A stretch of DNA of 64,000 nt from CADEDV01 sp964596345 (GTDB lineage Bacteria; Bacteroidota; Bacteroidia; Chitinophagales; Chitinophagaceae), in assembly GCA_964596345.1 (NCBI GenBank), contig CAZQSZ010000006.1, positions 62,001 through 126,000 of the forward strand, written 5' to 3'. Shown here in pieces: positions 36,551 through 45,380 of the stretch. Under the pieces are notes generated by a model, which searched no databases, had not been told where the DNA came from, and saw only the letters and a list, made by a program, of their open reading frames with translations. A program made the translations under genes and the position numbers. Every line of letters begins with the position of its first letter. Within the stretch, counting starts at the first letter, position 1.

Positions 36551-36625
36551 GGTGGTTATAGCTCAGTTGGTTAGAGCATCAGATTGTGGTTCTGAGGGTC
36601 GCCGGTTCGAGCCCGGTTAGCCACC
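36551..36625 (+). tRNA. tRNA-His (anticodon GTG)
   Basis: A full cloverleaf folds: an extra 5' G (G-1) opposite discriminator C73, acceptor stem GTGGTTA/TAGCCAC, D arm GCTC...GAGC, anticodon stem TCAGA/TCTGA around loop TTGTGGT, and T loop TTCGAGC. The encoded G-1:C73 pair is the bacterial histidine identity element. CCA is not fully encoded. Confidence 0.95.
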
Positions 36626-36630
36626 CATCA

Positions 36631-36666
36631 CCCCGTCTCGTCTCAGGCGAGATGGGGTTTCTTTTA
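36631..36666 (+). terminator. Terminator of tRNA-His
   Basis: The stem CCCCGTCTCG / CGAGATGGGG (one G-T pair) is followed by TTTCTTTT, six bases after the tRNA. Confidence 0.85.
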
Positions 36667-36677
36667 TCCGAACAAAT

Positions 36678-37283
36678 ATGAATTATTGGTTACTGATCAT
36701 TCCCGTCATTTCTGCCTTTATTGGCTGGGTCACCAATTGGGTGGCCATTAAAATGTTGTTTCACCCGCGGGAACCAAAGAAGTTCCTGGGTATTACTTTC
36801 CATGGCATTTTTCCGAAACGACAACAACAATTTGCCGAAAAACTCGGCAAACTGGTGAGTGCTGAATTTCTTTCGTTCAGCGATATCGAACAAAAGATCA
36901 GCAGTCCGGAAAACCTGAAAAAGATCATGCCCATGATCGAAAAGCATATTGATGATTTTCTCCGGCATAAGCTCAGCGAACAAATGCCTGTACTCAGTAT
37001 GTTCATTGGGGACAAGACCATCAACTCGCTGAAAGAAGTGTTCATGAAAGAGCTGGAGATACTATTTCCGCAGGTCATGAAACAATATGCAGGTAACCTG
37101 AAAGCAGAATTGGACCTGGAACATATTGTCATTCAGAAAGTATCTAATTTTTCTTCCGATAAGCTCGAAGAAATTCTTTACCAGATCATGTCTAAGGAAT
37201 TCCGGTTTGTGGAGATCATCGGTGCCGTTATCGGTTTCATTATCGGCGGGCTGCAGGTTGCCATTACCGTTCTTACCAGCTAA
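36678..37283 (+). CDS. DUF445-family membrane protein
   Basis: The 201-residue protein carries an N-terminal membrane segment (MNYWLLIIPVISAFIGWVTNWVAIKMLFHP), diagnostic of DUF445 (YheB-like). FHGIFPKRQQQFAEKLGKLVSAEFLS follows, then a helical domain, and a C-terminal membrane helix (EIIGAVIGFIIGGLQVAITVL). The fold is a membrane-tethered helical protein of unknown function. It starts just after the tRNA-His terminator and stands alone. A weak hairpin (GCTGCTT/AAGCAGC, 37299-37322) lies after its stop. Confidence 0.9.
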   Translation: MNYWLLIIPVISAFIGWVTNWVAIKMLFHPREPKKFLGITFHGIFPKRQQQFAEKLGKLVSAEFLSFSDIEQKISSPENLKKIMPMIEKHIDDFLRHKLSEQMPVLSMFIGDKTINSLKEVFMKELEILFPQVMKQYAGNLKAELDLEHIVIQKVSNFSSDKLEEILYQIMSKEFRFVEIIGAVIGFIIGGLQVAITVLTS

Positions 37284-37402
37284 TAGCAACTGAACCTTGC
37301 TGCTTCCCATTTGTAAAGCAGCTTGTGCCTTTCATCTAAATGTCATAGCACCGTCAACAAGTTAATTCACCTTTGCACGTCTAATCGTTAAATTCTAGAT
37401 TC

Positions 37403-40024
37403 ATGAGAAAGTTGTTTTTTGCCTTATCCCTTGTTTTTGTGTCAGTTATCAGTTTTGCCCAGCCTTCAGGCATGGGTGGCGGTAACAGGGGCGCAGGCGG
37501 CGGTCAAATGCCAACCGGCCGTTTTTATGGTAAGGTGATCGATTCCAAATCGGGCAAACCGATCGAATATGCCTCCGTCACCCTGCTCCAGAATAAAATG
37601 GACACCGCTACCAAAAAAAGAAAGGAAGTAATTGTGGCGGGTATGCTGACGAAGACCAATGGTGAATTCAGCCTGGATAATGTGGCCGTTTTTGGTCCTT
37701 CCAAATTAAAGATCACCGTAATTGGCTTCAAAGAATTTACTCAAAATGTTTCTTTTGATATCAAACCGGGTGGTGATATGAGTGCCATGATGAATGCACT
37801 GGATAAAGACCTCGGCAATATTAAAATTGACCTCGAAGAAAAAGTGCTGGATAATGTAACCGTTACGGCTTCCACCAATCCTGGTTTACAACTGGGTATC
37901 GACCGCAAGGTTTTTAATGTAGATAAGAATATCGTTTCTGCAGGTGGAACTGCTGTGGATGTGATGAAGAATGTTCCTTCTATCAATGTGGATATTGATG
38001 GAAATGTTTCATTACGTAACAATGCTCCCCAGATATTTGTAGATGGCCGCCCTACCACCATGCAATTGGACCAGATCCCTGCAGATGCGATCGAAAGTGT
38101 GGAAGTGATCACCAATCCTTCAGCCAAATTTGATGCATCCGGTGGTACCGCCGGTATCCTGAATATTGTATTAAAGAAAAACAGGAAAGTGGGATACAAC
38201 GGAAGCCTCCGGGCCAATATTGATTCCCGTGCAAGAGTTGGTTTCGGCGGAGACATTAATTTGCGCCAGGAAAAGGTCAATGTATTTGTAAGTGCCAACT
38301 TTAACCAGCGCCGTTCCATCGGCAAGGGCAATACAGAAAGATTATCCTTGCTGGATAACCCGGATAATATCTTATACCAAACCGACAGAAGCACCATGAA
38401 TGGTCAGTTCGGTTTCGGACGTGCCGGCTTTGACTATTTTATCAATAACAGGACAACTCTTTCTGCCAGTGTGAATCTCGGAAGAGGAAAATTCACTCCG
38501 AATACAATCAGCAACCTTCTTGTGGATACCCTCAGTCCCCCCACCAAATCGTCGCTTACCAAAAGAGCTACGTATACCAACGGTGATTTCAGGAATCTCG
38601 GTACCACCATCAGCCTGAAACATAATTTTCCCAAAGCCGGAAGAGAGTGGACCGCTGATGTGACTTTTAACAGGAGAAAAAATGCAAATGATAATGAAGT
38701 AAATACCGACTACTACCAGGACGATCTCGCAACGCTTGACAGGACTTTCAAACAGCGCCAGATTGGTAACGGCCTGAATAAAAGCCTGATCTTACAAAGT
38801 GATTTTGTTAACCCGTTAGGGGAAAATTCGAAAATTGAAATGGGTATCCGTGCTGCATTTAACGAAAATGTAAGCACCAATGCATTCTATGTTGACAACA
38901 ATGGCCAGCTTGTATTGCAGCCTGCATCCCAGGTAAACTATGAAAGCCAGGACCGTGTTATCGCTGCTTACACAACGTATAGCAACCGTATTAAAAATTT
39001 TGGTTACCAGTTAGGCCTTCGTGCTGAAAGCTCCAACTACCAGGGCAAACTGACCAAGACCAATGAGAATTTTGATATTGATTTCCCGATCAGCTTTTTC
39101 CCCAGTGTATTCCTGAACCAGAAATTGAAAAACAACCAGGAATTACAATTGAACTATTCAAGAAGAGTGAACCGTCCTAATTTCTGGCAGCTTTCTCCTT
39201 TCACCGATTCATCAGACTTCCTGAATCTTAGTAAAGGAAATCCCGGGTTGAACCCGGAATTCACCAACTCATTGGAATTGTCTTACTCCAAAACATTCAA
39301 GAATAAAGACAATATCCTGTTATCGCTTTATTACAAGAATACCAACGACCTGATCACCCGTTACCAGATCGTACAGGTGGAACCTGTGACTGGTAAAGAT
39401 CAGCTGATCAATACCTATATCAATGCCAATTCAAGTTATGTAACAGGGCTGGAGATCATTCTAAAGAATAAGATCACCAAATGGTGGGACATGACCAGCA
39501 ATTTTAACCTGTTCACCTCGAAGATCAATATTGATGATCCGGCCATTGCCGACCAGGACCAGTTTGCCAGCTGGTTTGGAAAGATCAACAACACGTTCAA
39601 ATTGCCGAAAAACATCAGCCTGCAACTATCCGGCGATTATCAATCCAAAACCATTTTACCTCCGGGTGGAAGTGGTGGTGGCGGCGGACGTGGCGGCCCC
39701 ATGGGTGGTATGTTCGGCCCCAGCACATCTGCGCAGGGCTATGTTCGCCCGGTGTATGGTGTTGATGCCGCCGTCCGGTATGAATTCCTGAAGAATAAGC
39801 AAGCTTCTTTATCCGTAAATATCAATGATATCTTCCGGACAAGGGTATCGGATGTTCATTCAGAATCTCCTTTCTTTATCCAGGATGTATTCCGCCGCCG
39901 GGATCCGCAGGTGGTACGGATCAACTTCAGCTGGCGTTTCGGTAAATTCGATGCCTCCCTCTTCAAAAGAAAGAATATGAAGAGTGGTGGTGATGGTGGT
40001 GGTATGGAAGGAATGGGTATGTAA
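37403..40024 (+). CDS. TonB-dependent-receptor-like outer-membrane beta-barrel protein
   Basis: This 873-residue protein has a signal peptide (MRKLFFALSLVFVSVISFAQ) and a Gly-rich stretch. A carboxypeptidase-regulatory-like domain follows (GRFYGKVIDSKSGKPIEYASVTLLQ), then a plug domain (VDVMKNVPSINVDIDGNVSLRNNAPQIFVDG...), and a long barrel of the OMP_b-brl_3 type. The barrel region has a glycine-rich loop near residue 760 (GGSGGGGGRGG) and a Met/Gly-rich tail. These proteins resemble TonB-dependent receptors, but substrates are generally unknown. No SusD partner is adjacent. A strong terminator follows. Confidence 0.88.
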   Translation: MRKLFFALSLVFVSVISFAQPSGMGGGNRGAGGGQMPTGRFYGKVIDSKSGKPIEYASVTLLQNKMDTATKKRKEVIVAGMLTKTNGEFSLDNVAVFGPSKLKITVIGFKEFTQNVSFDIKPGGDMSAMMNALDKDLGNIKIDLEEKVLDNVTVTASTNPGLQLGIDRKVFNVDKNIVSAGGTAVDVMKNVPSINVDIDGNVSLRNNAPQIFVDGRPTTMQLDQIPADAIESVEVITNPSAKFDASGGTAGILNIVLKKNRKVGYNGSLRANIDSRARVGFGGDINLRQEKVNVFVSANFNQRRSIGKGNTERLSLLDNPDNILYQTDRSTMNGQFGFGRAGFDYFINNRTTLSASVNLGRGKFTPNTISNLLVDTLSPPTKSSLTKRATYTNGDFRNLGTTISLKHNFPKAGREWTADVTFNRRKNANDNEVNTDYYQDDLATLDRTFKQRQIGNGLNKSLILQSDFVNPLGENSKIEMGIRAAFNENVSTNAFYVDNNGQLVLQPASQVNYESQDRVIAAYTTYSNRIKNFGYQLGLRAESSNYQGKLTKTNENFDIDFPISFFPSVFLNQKLKNNQELQLNYSRRVNRPNFWQLSPFTDSSDFLNLSKGNPGLNPEFTNSLELSYSKTFKNKDNILLSLYYKNTNDLITRYQIVQVEPVTGKDQLINTYINANSSYVTGLEIILKNKITKWWDMTSNFNLFTSKINIDDPAIADQDQFASWFGKINNTFKLPKNISLQLSGDYQSKTILPPGGSGGGGGRGGPMGGMFGPSTSAQGYVRPVYGVDAAVRYEFLKNKQASLSVNINDIFRTRVSDVHSESPFFIQDVFRRRDPQVVRINFSWRFGKFDASLFKRKNMKSGGDGGGMEGMGM

Positions 40025-40042
40025 TTATCACTAATAAATATT

Positions 40043-40077
40043 AAAAGCCGTTTTGTAATTGCAAAACGGCTTTTTTG
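40043..40077 (+). terminator. Terminator after the barrel-protein gene
   Basis: The stem AAAAGCCGTTTTG / CAAAACGGCTTTT has a six-base loop and ends in a run of six T. Confidence 0.92.
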
Positions 40078-40150
40078 TTTCCCAACAGCAGCCCGGATAG
40101 ATATACCTGAAAAGAACTTACAATTCCGTTTCTTTGCCGAACGACAACAC

Positions 40151-41242
40151 ATGAAACGGGTATTTTTTACAGTAACCAATGACCTGACCTACGATCAGCG
40201 GATGAACCGTATCTGCACTTCCCTTGCAGAAAATGGTTATGCCGTTACATTGGTGGGGAGAAAATTACCGGACTCTCTCCCGTTGAAAGAAGAAAAATAC
40301 CAGCAAAAAAGGTTGTCCTGTTTCTTTAAAAAAGGGAAAGGGTTCTATGCCGAGTATAATCTTCGTCTCCTGTTCTATTTACTATTTCAAAAAATGGATG
40401 CCATTTGCGCCATTGATCTTGATACCATCCTTCCATGTCTTCGAATTTCCAAATGGAAAAAGATTCCCCGCATTTACGATGCGCATGAATTGTTTACCGA
40501 ATTAAAGGAAGTGGTAACAAGGCCTGCCATCAAAAAACTATGGACCGCCATTGAAAAAAAGGCAGTGCCTCAATATAACCGCGGCTACACGGTAAGTGAA
40601 AGCATCGCTGAGGAATTCAACAAACGGTATGGCGTTCATTATAAAACTATCCGCAATATCACCCGGCTGCGGGAAATGGATACGCCGCAATCTGATGAAA
40701 AATTTCTATTGTACCAGGGAGCTGTTAATGAAGCAAGGGCTTTTGAATACCTTATACCTGCTATGAAGTTCGTAAAGAGCAAACTGGTCATTTGTGGTGA
40801 TGGTAATTTTATGCCGCAACTGAAAGAGCTGACCAAAATACATGCTGTGGAAGATAAAGTGGAACTGAAAGGCATGTTATTACCCGATGAACTCTGGAAG
40901 ATCTCGCAACAGGCCTATATAGGCATGGCCGTGGCTGAGAACCAGGGTATGAATCAATACCTCGCCCTGCCCAATAAATTCTTTGATTATGTGCATGCAG
41001 GATTACCGCAACTGTCTATGAATTACCCGGAATACCGGCAGTTGAATAAACAGTACGAGGTAGCTGTATTACTGGAAGACCTGGCCCCAAAAAGAATTGC
41101 GGAAGCTATAAACAATTTGCTGGAAGATACTGTTATGTACCAAAGACTGCGGCAGAATTGCCTGCAGGCAAGGCTGGAATGGAACTGGCAAAACGAAGAA
41201 AAAAAATTAATCGCATTTTATCAATCTGTTTTTAATTCTTGA
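40151..41242 (+). CDS. Family 4-like (GT-B) glycosyltransferase
   Basis: The 363-residue protein is a GT-B glycosyltransferase. It opens with KRVFFTVTNDLTYDQRMNRICTSL, continues with RIYDAHELFTELKEV, and has a C-terminal donor domain with LLYQGAVNEARAFEYLIPAM, VICGDGNFMPQLKEL and NKFFDYVHAGLPQLSMNYPEY in place of the EX7E loop. Members of this group act on envelope or surface glycans. Its stop overlaps the next glycosyltransferase start by three bases (TTGA), so the two are almost certainly translated from one mRNA. They lie outside the main polysaccharide locus. Confidence 0.85.
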   Translation: MKRVFFTVTNDLTYDQRMNRICTSLAENGYAVTLVGRKLPDSLPLKEEKYQQKRLSCFFKKGKGFYAEYNLRLLFYLLFQKMDAICAIDLDTILPCLRISKWKKIPRIYDAHELFTELKEVVTRPAIKKLWTAIEKKAVPQYNRGYTVSESIAEEFNKRYGVHYKTIRNITRLREMDTPQSDEKFLLYQGAVNEARAFEYLIPAMKFVKSKLVICGDGNFMPQLKELTKIHAVEDKVELKGMLLPDELWKISQQAYIGMAVAENQGMNQYLALPNKFFDYVHAGLPQLSMNYPEYRQLNKQYEVAVLLEDLAPKRIAEAINNLLEDTVMYQRLRQNCLQARLEWNWQNEEKKLIAFYQSVFNS

Positions 41243-42369
41243 CCCGGCACCTACATATCGTTTGCCTTGATGTTCCCTGGCCGGCCGACTACGGTGGCGC
41301 CATTGACATGATGAACCGCATCATGATGCTGAAGAAACTCGGTATTGCTATTCATCTCCATTACTTCAGTTATAACGAACGGGGAACGCCCAATGAGCTG
41401 AACCAGTTTTGTGAAACTATACATGTGTACGAGAGAAAAAAAGGACACCGGGGATTCTCGGCGAAATTGCCGTATATCGTTTCTTCCCGCATCAATGAAG
41501 AATTGGTACAAAATCTTCAAAAAGATAATCACCCCATCTTGCTGGAAGGATTGCATTGTACCGGTATTCTTCCCCAACTTGACCTGTCAGCCCGGAAAGT
41601 GGTGGTGAGGATGCACAATGAAGAGAGCATCTATTATAAAGAACTGGCAAGGTCTGCATCATCACTACTGAAGAAATTATATTTCCTGCATGAAAGCAAA
41701 CTGATCAGGAAATACAATCATCAGTTGCCGAATGCCTGCACCTATGCCTGTGTTTCCAGGGAAGATATACATGTATTGGAAGAAGATTATCACCTGCACC
41801 AGGTTAAATTCCTTTCCACTTTTCCGGCCTGGCAAAAAGTGAGCGGCGAAGAAGGTATCGGCAGCCTTTGTCTATACCACGGGAATCTTTCTGTTCCGGA
41901 AAATGAGGAAGCAGCTATCTGGCTGATCAAAAATGTTTTCTCCAAAGTCAGGAAGCCATTTGTGATTGCGGGCAAAAAACCTTCCAAACGGCTGGAGAAG
42001 ATGGCCCATTTATACCAGCATACCTGTTTGGTGGCGAACCCTTCTGATGGGGAACTGAATGACCTGATCCGGAAAGCACATATCAATGTATTGCCCTGTT
42101 TCAATAAAAATATTACCGGTATACGATTGAAATTATTACATGTACTTTTTGAAGGCAGGCACTGCGTGGTCAATGAACCGTTGGTAAAAGGAACCGGCCT
42201 CGAAGCAGCCTGTCATACGGGGACAACCGCCAATGCATTTGCATCCATTATCACACAACTCTGTCACCAGCCTTTTACCAGCGAAGAAATAATGATCCGC
42301 AAAAGATTATTGGGAGATACCTACGACAACGAGAAGAATTCCCGCCAGCTTATTCAATGGTTATACTAG
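41239..42369 (+). CDS. Second GT-B glycosyltransferase, TTG start
   Basis: This 376-residue protein begins HLHIVCLDVPWPADYGGAIDMM, the glycine-containing acceptor loop of GT4-type enzymes. Further motifs are SARKVVVRMHNEESIYY, LCLYHGNLSVPENEEAAIWLI and GIRLKLLHVLFEGRHCVVN in the donor domain. The start must be the TTG at 41239, which overlaps the previous stop as TTGA. The next in-frame ATG would remove the conserved first strand. Its 3' end overlaps the convergent ftsE gene by 20 bases. It probably acts with the preceding glycosyltransferase on the same glycan. Confidence 0.82.
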   Translation: MTRHLHIVCLDVPWPADYGGAIDMMNRIMMLKKLGIAIHLHYFSYNERGTPNELNQFCETIHVYERKKGHRGFSAKLPYIVSSRINEELVQNLQKDNHPILLEGLHCTGILPQLDLSARKVVVRMHNEESIYYKELARSASSLLKKLYFLHESKLIRKYNHQLPNACTYACVSREDIHVLEEDYHLHQVKFLSTFPAWQKVSGEEGIGSLCLYHGNLSVPENEEAAIWLIKNVFSKVRKPFVIAGKKPSKRLEKMAHLYQHTCLVANPSDGELNDLIRKAHINVLPCFNKNITGIRLKLLHVLFEGRHCVVNEPLVKGTGLEAACHTGTTANAFASIITQLCHQPFTSEEIMIRKRLLGDTYDNEKNSRQLIQWLY

Positions 42370-43039
42370 CATTGTCCACCACCCGTCCCCTTTCGGTACG
42401 GATCATTCTCGCCGGGAATTTTTGCACCACGATATAATCATGCGAGGCCATCACGATGGTGGTATTATAATCACGGCTGATGCTGAACAACAGGTTCATG
42501 ATCTCATCAGAGGTTTCAGGATCAAGATTACCCGTAGGCTCATCAGCTAAGATCAATTTCGGTGAATTCAAAAGGGCACGGGCAATATCAATACGCTGTT
42601 GCTCGCCTCCACTTAGTTCAAAAGGCATTTTGAATCCTTTGGCTTTCAATCCTACCTTGTCCAGTACATCCTGGATCTTTTCATCCATCAGCTTTTCATC
42701 GGTCCACCCGGTGGCTCTTAACACGAACTTGAGATTATTATTAACGTTACGATCGGTCAGCAATTGAAAATCCTGGAATACCACTCCCAGCGTCCGGCGC
42801 AGGTAAGGCACTTTTCTCCAATCCAGGTTACGCAAATTAAAACCGGCCACTTCTGCTTCCCCTTCTTTCAATGTCAGCTCGCCATACAGGGTTTTCAGCA
42901 AACTCGATTTCCCGGTTCCTGTTTTACCCACCAGGTACACGAACTCACCTTTATTAACCGTCAGGTTTACGTCCTGTAAAATAAGATTGTCACCCTGGTA
43001 AATATTGGCGTGACTTATTTGTATAATGGGTTCTGACAT
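42350..43039 (-). CDS. ftsE: Cell-division ATP-binding protein FtsE
   Basis: The 229-residue ABC ATPase has Walker A (GKTGTGKSS), a Q-loop (VVFQDFQLL), the signature LSGGEQQR, Walker B (LILADEPTGNLDPE) and a switch His (MASHD). Sequence character and size fit FtsE, which pairs with FtsX to control peptidoglycan hydrolases at the septum. The ATG at 43039 (MSEPIIQISHA) is chosen because the upstream extension runs into the operators of the divergent blaI gene. ftsX is not adjacent, which is usual for Bacteroidota. Confidence 0.88.
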   Translation of the reverse strand: MSEPIIQISHANIYQGDNLILQDVNLTVNKGEFVYLVGKTGTGKSSLLKTLYGELTLKEGEAEVAGFNLRNLDWRKVPYLRRTLGVVFQDFQLLTDRNVNNNLKFVLRATGWTDEKLMDEKIQDVLDKVGLKAKGFKMPFELSGGEQQRIDIARALLNSPKLILADEPTGNLDPETSDEIMNLLFSISRDYNTTIVMASHDYIVVQKFPARMIRTERGRVVDNASITIE

Positions 43040-43101
43040 ACGGGATTGCTTTGCTGCAAAATAAGGCAAACTAAGTGTACCACAAGTCAAAAATTTGGTC
43101 A

Positions 43102-43138
43102 AACTAAAAATTTAGTTGCTAAACTAAAAAATTAGTTT
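43102..43138. promoter_or_regulatory. Paired BlaI-type operator palindromes
   Basis: Two palindromes, AACTAAAAATTTAGTT (43102-43117) and AAACTAAAAAATTAGTTT (43121-43138), lie side by side upstream of the BlaI-like gene and in the divergent ftsE leader. Both share ACTAAA...TTAGT half-sites, about 19 bases apart centre to centre. BlaI/MecI dimers bind such dyads. They probably autoregulate blaI-blaR1 and could also affect ftsE. Confidence 0.75.
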
Positions 43139-43163
43139 TAGCTTCGGAATCACAAACCAAAAA

Positions 43164-43535
43164 ATGAAACCACTTACAAAAGCCGAAGAACAGATCATGC
43201 AGGTATTGTGGAAACTGGAAAAAGCATTCCTGCGGGAATTGGTAGATGCCATGCCCAATCCCAAACCACACCAGAACACCATTGCTACGTTGCTGAAGAT
43301 ACTCGTAGAGAAAGAATTCGTGGGCATCACTGCTATCAGCCGGCATCATCAATACTACCCGCTTGTTACCAAAGAGGATTACTCCAAACGCAGCATGAAG
43401 CAACTGGTGAAGGGATATTTTGAAGGCTCCTTCAGCAATGTTGTTTCCTTTTTAGTAAAGGAAAACAATATCTCTGTGGAGGAACTGGAAACCTTATTAC
43501 AACAGATCAGGAAACAACAAAACGCCAAGAAATGA
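43164..43535 (+). CDS. BlaI/MecI/CopY-family transcriptional repressor
   Basis: The 123-residue winged-helix protein starts MKPLTKAEEQIMQVLWKLEKAFLRELVDAM, the standard BlaI N-terminal helix-turn-helix. It continues with HQNTIATLLKILVEKEFVGI and a C-terminal dimerisation region with the protease-site segment (GSFSNVVSFLVKENNISVEELE). BlaI repressors are inactivated by their M56 partner. The next gene, overlapping by four bases (ATGA), encodes such an M56 peptidase. The inducer in Bacteroidota is not established for this type of pair. Confidence 0.93.
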   Translation: MKPLTKAEEQIMQVLWKLEKAFLRELVDAMPNPKPHQNTIATLLKILVEKEFVGITAISRHHQYYPLVTKEDYSKRSMKQLVKGYFEGSFSNVVSFLVKENNISVEELETLLQQIRKQQNAKK

Positions 43536-45379
43536 ACAACCTGTTATATTACGGGCTGCAGGTAACGGCTGCTTCCGGTATTTTATATAGCTACTATCAT
43601 TTTTTCCTGCGGAACAAAAAATTCCATCAATACAACCGTTTCTACCTCCTGGCAGCGATACTGATCAGTATCATTGTACCGTTTCTGGATATCCCCGTTT
43701 ACTTTACTCATGAACAAAAAGATTCCTCGGTACTATGGCAGGTATTGGGGAATATAACTTCAGGGGATGCAGTACTGGTTACAGAAAGCGGTCATTCAAA
43801 CGCTCTGTCCGTTGTATTAATGATCTATTATGGATACATTCTCTTAACAGTCATCGCCCTGGCGAGGGTACTGGTGTCCCTGAATAAGATCAGGAAGCTG
43901 AAAAACACAAACCCGGGCAAAAAAATTGACGATATCCTGTTTATACCCACTACAGAACAGGGAACCCCTTTCTCCTTTTTTAATTTATTATTCTGGAACA
44001 AAGAGATCGAACTGGATTCTTCCAAAGGAGAACAGGTATTCCGGCATGAGCTGTTTCATATCCGTCATTACCATAGCATGGATGTGATCTTTGCTGAACT
44101 GGTCACTGTTTTTTGCTGGATCAATCCTTTCTTTCACATCATGAAAAAAGAACTAAAAGCCATCCATGAATTCCTGGCCGATCAATATGCTGTTACCCCC
44201 ACCCGTGAATGGGAGTATGCTGAACTGTTGCTGATGCAGACCTTACAAACCAGGCAATCACTTGTCAACCCTTTTTTCCATAACCAGATAAAAAGACGTA
44301 TAGCCATGATTACTTTATCCCAACAACCAAAGCACCGTTATTTCAGGAAAATAATGGTGCTTCCTTTACTTGCACTGGTCCTTGTACTGTTTGCATTCAG
44401 TTACAAGAACCGGCAAGAAACAAAAAACACTGAACAACCGGTAGCAGGAATTAGTCCTGGTGAGACCCTCCAACTGCAGGCCCTTCCTGCCGACACTCCG
44501 AAACTCAAAATAACAGCAGGCAAACAAGTGCTTGAAGAAAGAAAAACAGCTGAAAAGCCGACAGGGCTTCTTATTGAAAAGAGGATCACTGATCCCGAAC
44601 CGCTGGTAGTTATTAATAATGTTGTTCAACAGGAAAAACTAGCCGTTTCCCTCCGGAATATGGATCCGAATGCAATTGAATCCATCACCGTACTGAAAGA
44701 CAGTAAAGCTGTCGCCCTCTACGGGAAAGCCGCAACTAACGGGGTGATTGTAATACAAACTAAAAAGGATTACCAGCCTCTTCAAGAAGTAGTCGTAACC
44801 GGGTATCCACTGAAACAAAAAACAAAAGATGAGCAGTTGGTTGAAAAAATCTTTGTTCCGGGTTTTCCTGTTGAGGTAATAAAAGTGCAGGGTGTTCAAT
44901 TGAAAGAGACTCCCGTAGGTGAATTAAAGAAAGCAGCCGGTGTTCAGGTTACCGAAGAACCAAAAGAAATAGTGGTTACCGGTTATCCAACCAGGAAAGA
45001 TAAATCGATTACAGAAGAACCAAAAGAAATCGTGGTTACCGGCTACCCCAGCAGAAAATTCACGACAATAGAAGATGAGTCAAAAAGCCGAACCGCTACA
45101 AACGCCCCGGCTGAATACAACAACAGCTCAGATGGTAATATTTATCCCAACCCTACCAGTAACCTGGTACAGGTTCCGGTATCATCCGCAAAAGCCGGAG
45201 CAGCATTGCTCCAGGTGGTTGATGCCACCGGGAATATTGTTTTGACACAACGGCCGGCTCTCAGTAAAGGATCAAATACGGTTTCCATCAATACCACCTC
45301 ACTTAAAAGCGGTGCTTACGTTATAAAATTAACCACCCCGGAAGGTAGTGCGAGATCTTATAAAATGATGAAGAAGTAA
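43532..45379 (+). CDS. BlaR1-like M56 peptidase fused to SusC-plug-like motifs and a T9SS sorting domain
   Basis: The 615-residue protein has about four membrane helices (near residues 5-25, 35-55, 93-112 and 275-295) and a cytoplasmic M56 zinc peptidase. The motif is His172-Glu173-Leu-Phe-His176 (RHELFHIRHYH), with Glu in HEFLADQYA. After the last membrane helix the periplasmic part carries a SusC plug-like motif (ESITVLKDSKAVALYGKAATNG), three VVTGYP motifs, two of them in an exact 60-base tandem duplication (about 44949-45058), and a C-terminal type A T9SS sorting domain (NIYPNPTSN...). It overlaps the BlaI-like gene by four bases. A T9SS domain on an integral membrane sensor is unusual. 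Confidence 0.9.
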   Translation: MNNLLYYGLQVTAASGILYSYYHFFLRNKKFHQYNRFYLLAAILISIIVPFLDIPVYFTHEQKDSSVLWQVLGNITSGDAVLVTESGHSNALSVVLMIYYGYILLTVIALARVLVSLNKIRKLKNTNPGKKIDDILFIPTTEQGTPFSFFNLLFWNKEIELDSSKGEQVFRHELFHIRHYHSMDVIFAELVTVFCWINPFFHIMKKELKAIHEFLADQYAVTPTREWEYAELLLMQTLQTRQSLVNPFFHNQIKRRIAMITLSQQPKHRYFRKIMVLPLLALVLVLFAFSYKNRQETKNTEQPVAGISPGETLQLQALPADTPKLKITAGKQVLEERKTAEKPTGLLIEKRITDPEPLVVINNVVQQEKLAVSLRNMDPNAIESITVLKDSKAVALYGKAATNGVIVIQTKKDYQPLQEVVVTGYPLKQKTKDEQLVEKIFVPGFPVEVIKVQGVQLKETPVGELKKAAGVQVTEEPKEIVVTGYPTRKDKSITEEPKEIVVTGYPSRKFTTIEDESKSRTATNAPAEYNNSSDGNIYPNPTSNLVQVPVSSAKAGAALLQVVDATGNIVLTQRPALSKGSNTVSINTTSLKSGAYVIKLTTPEGSARSYKMMKK

Positions 45380-45380
45380 A

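Noticed and set aside
37741..38397. 218-codon antisense frame under the barrel-protein gene
   Set aside because: Low-complexity Ser/Leu/Pro composition typical of the shadow of a strong coding sequence.
39650..39720. Glycine-rich repeat in the barrel gene as a mobile or phase-variable repeat
   Set aside because: Codons for Gly vary and there is no exact unit repetition; it looks like an ordinary flexible loop.
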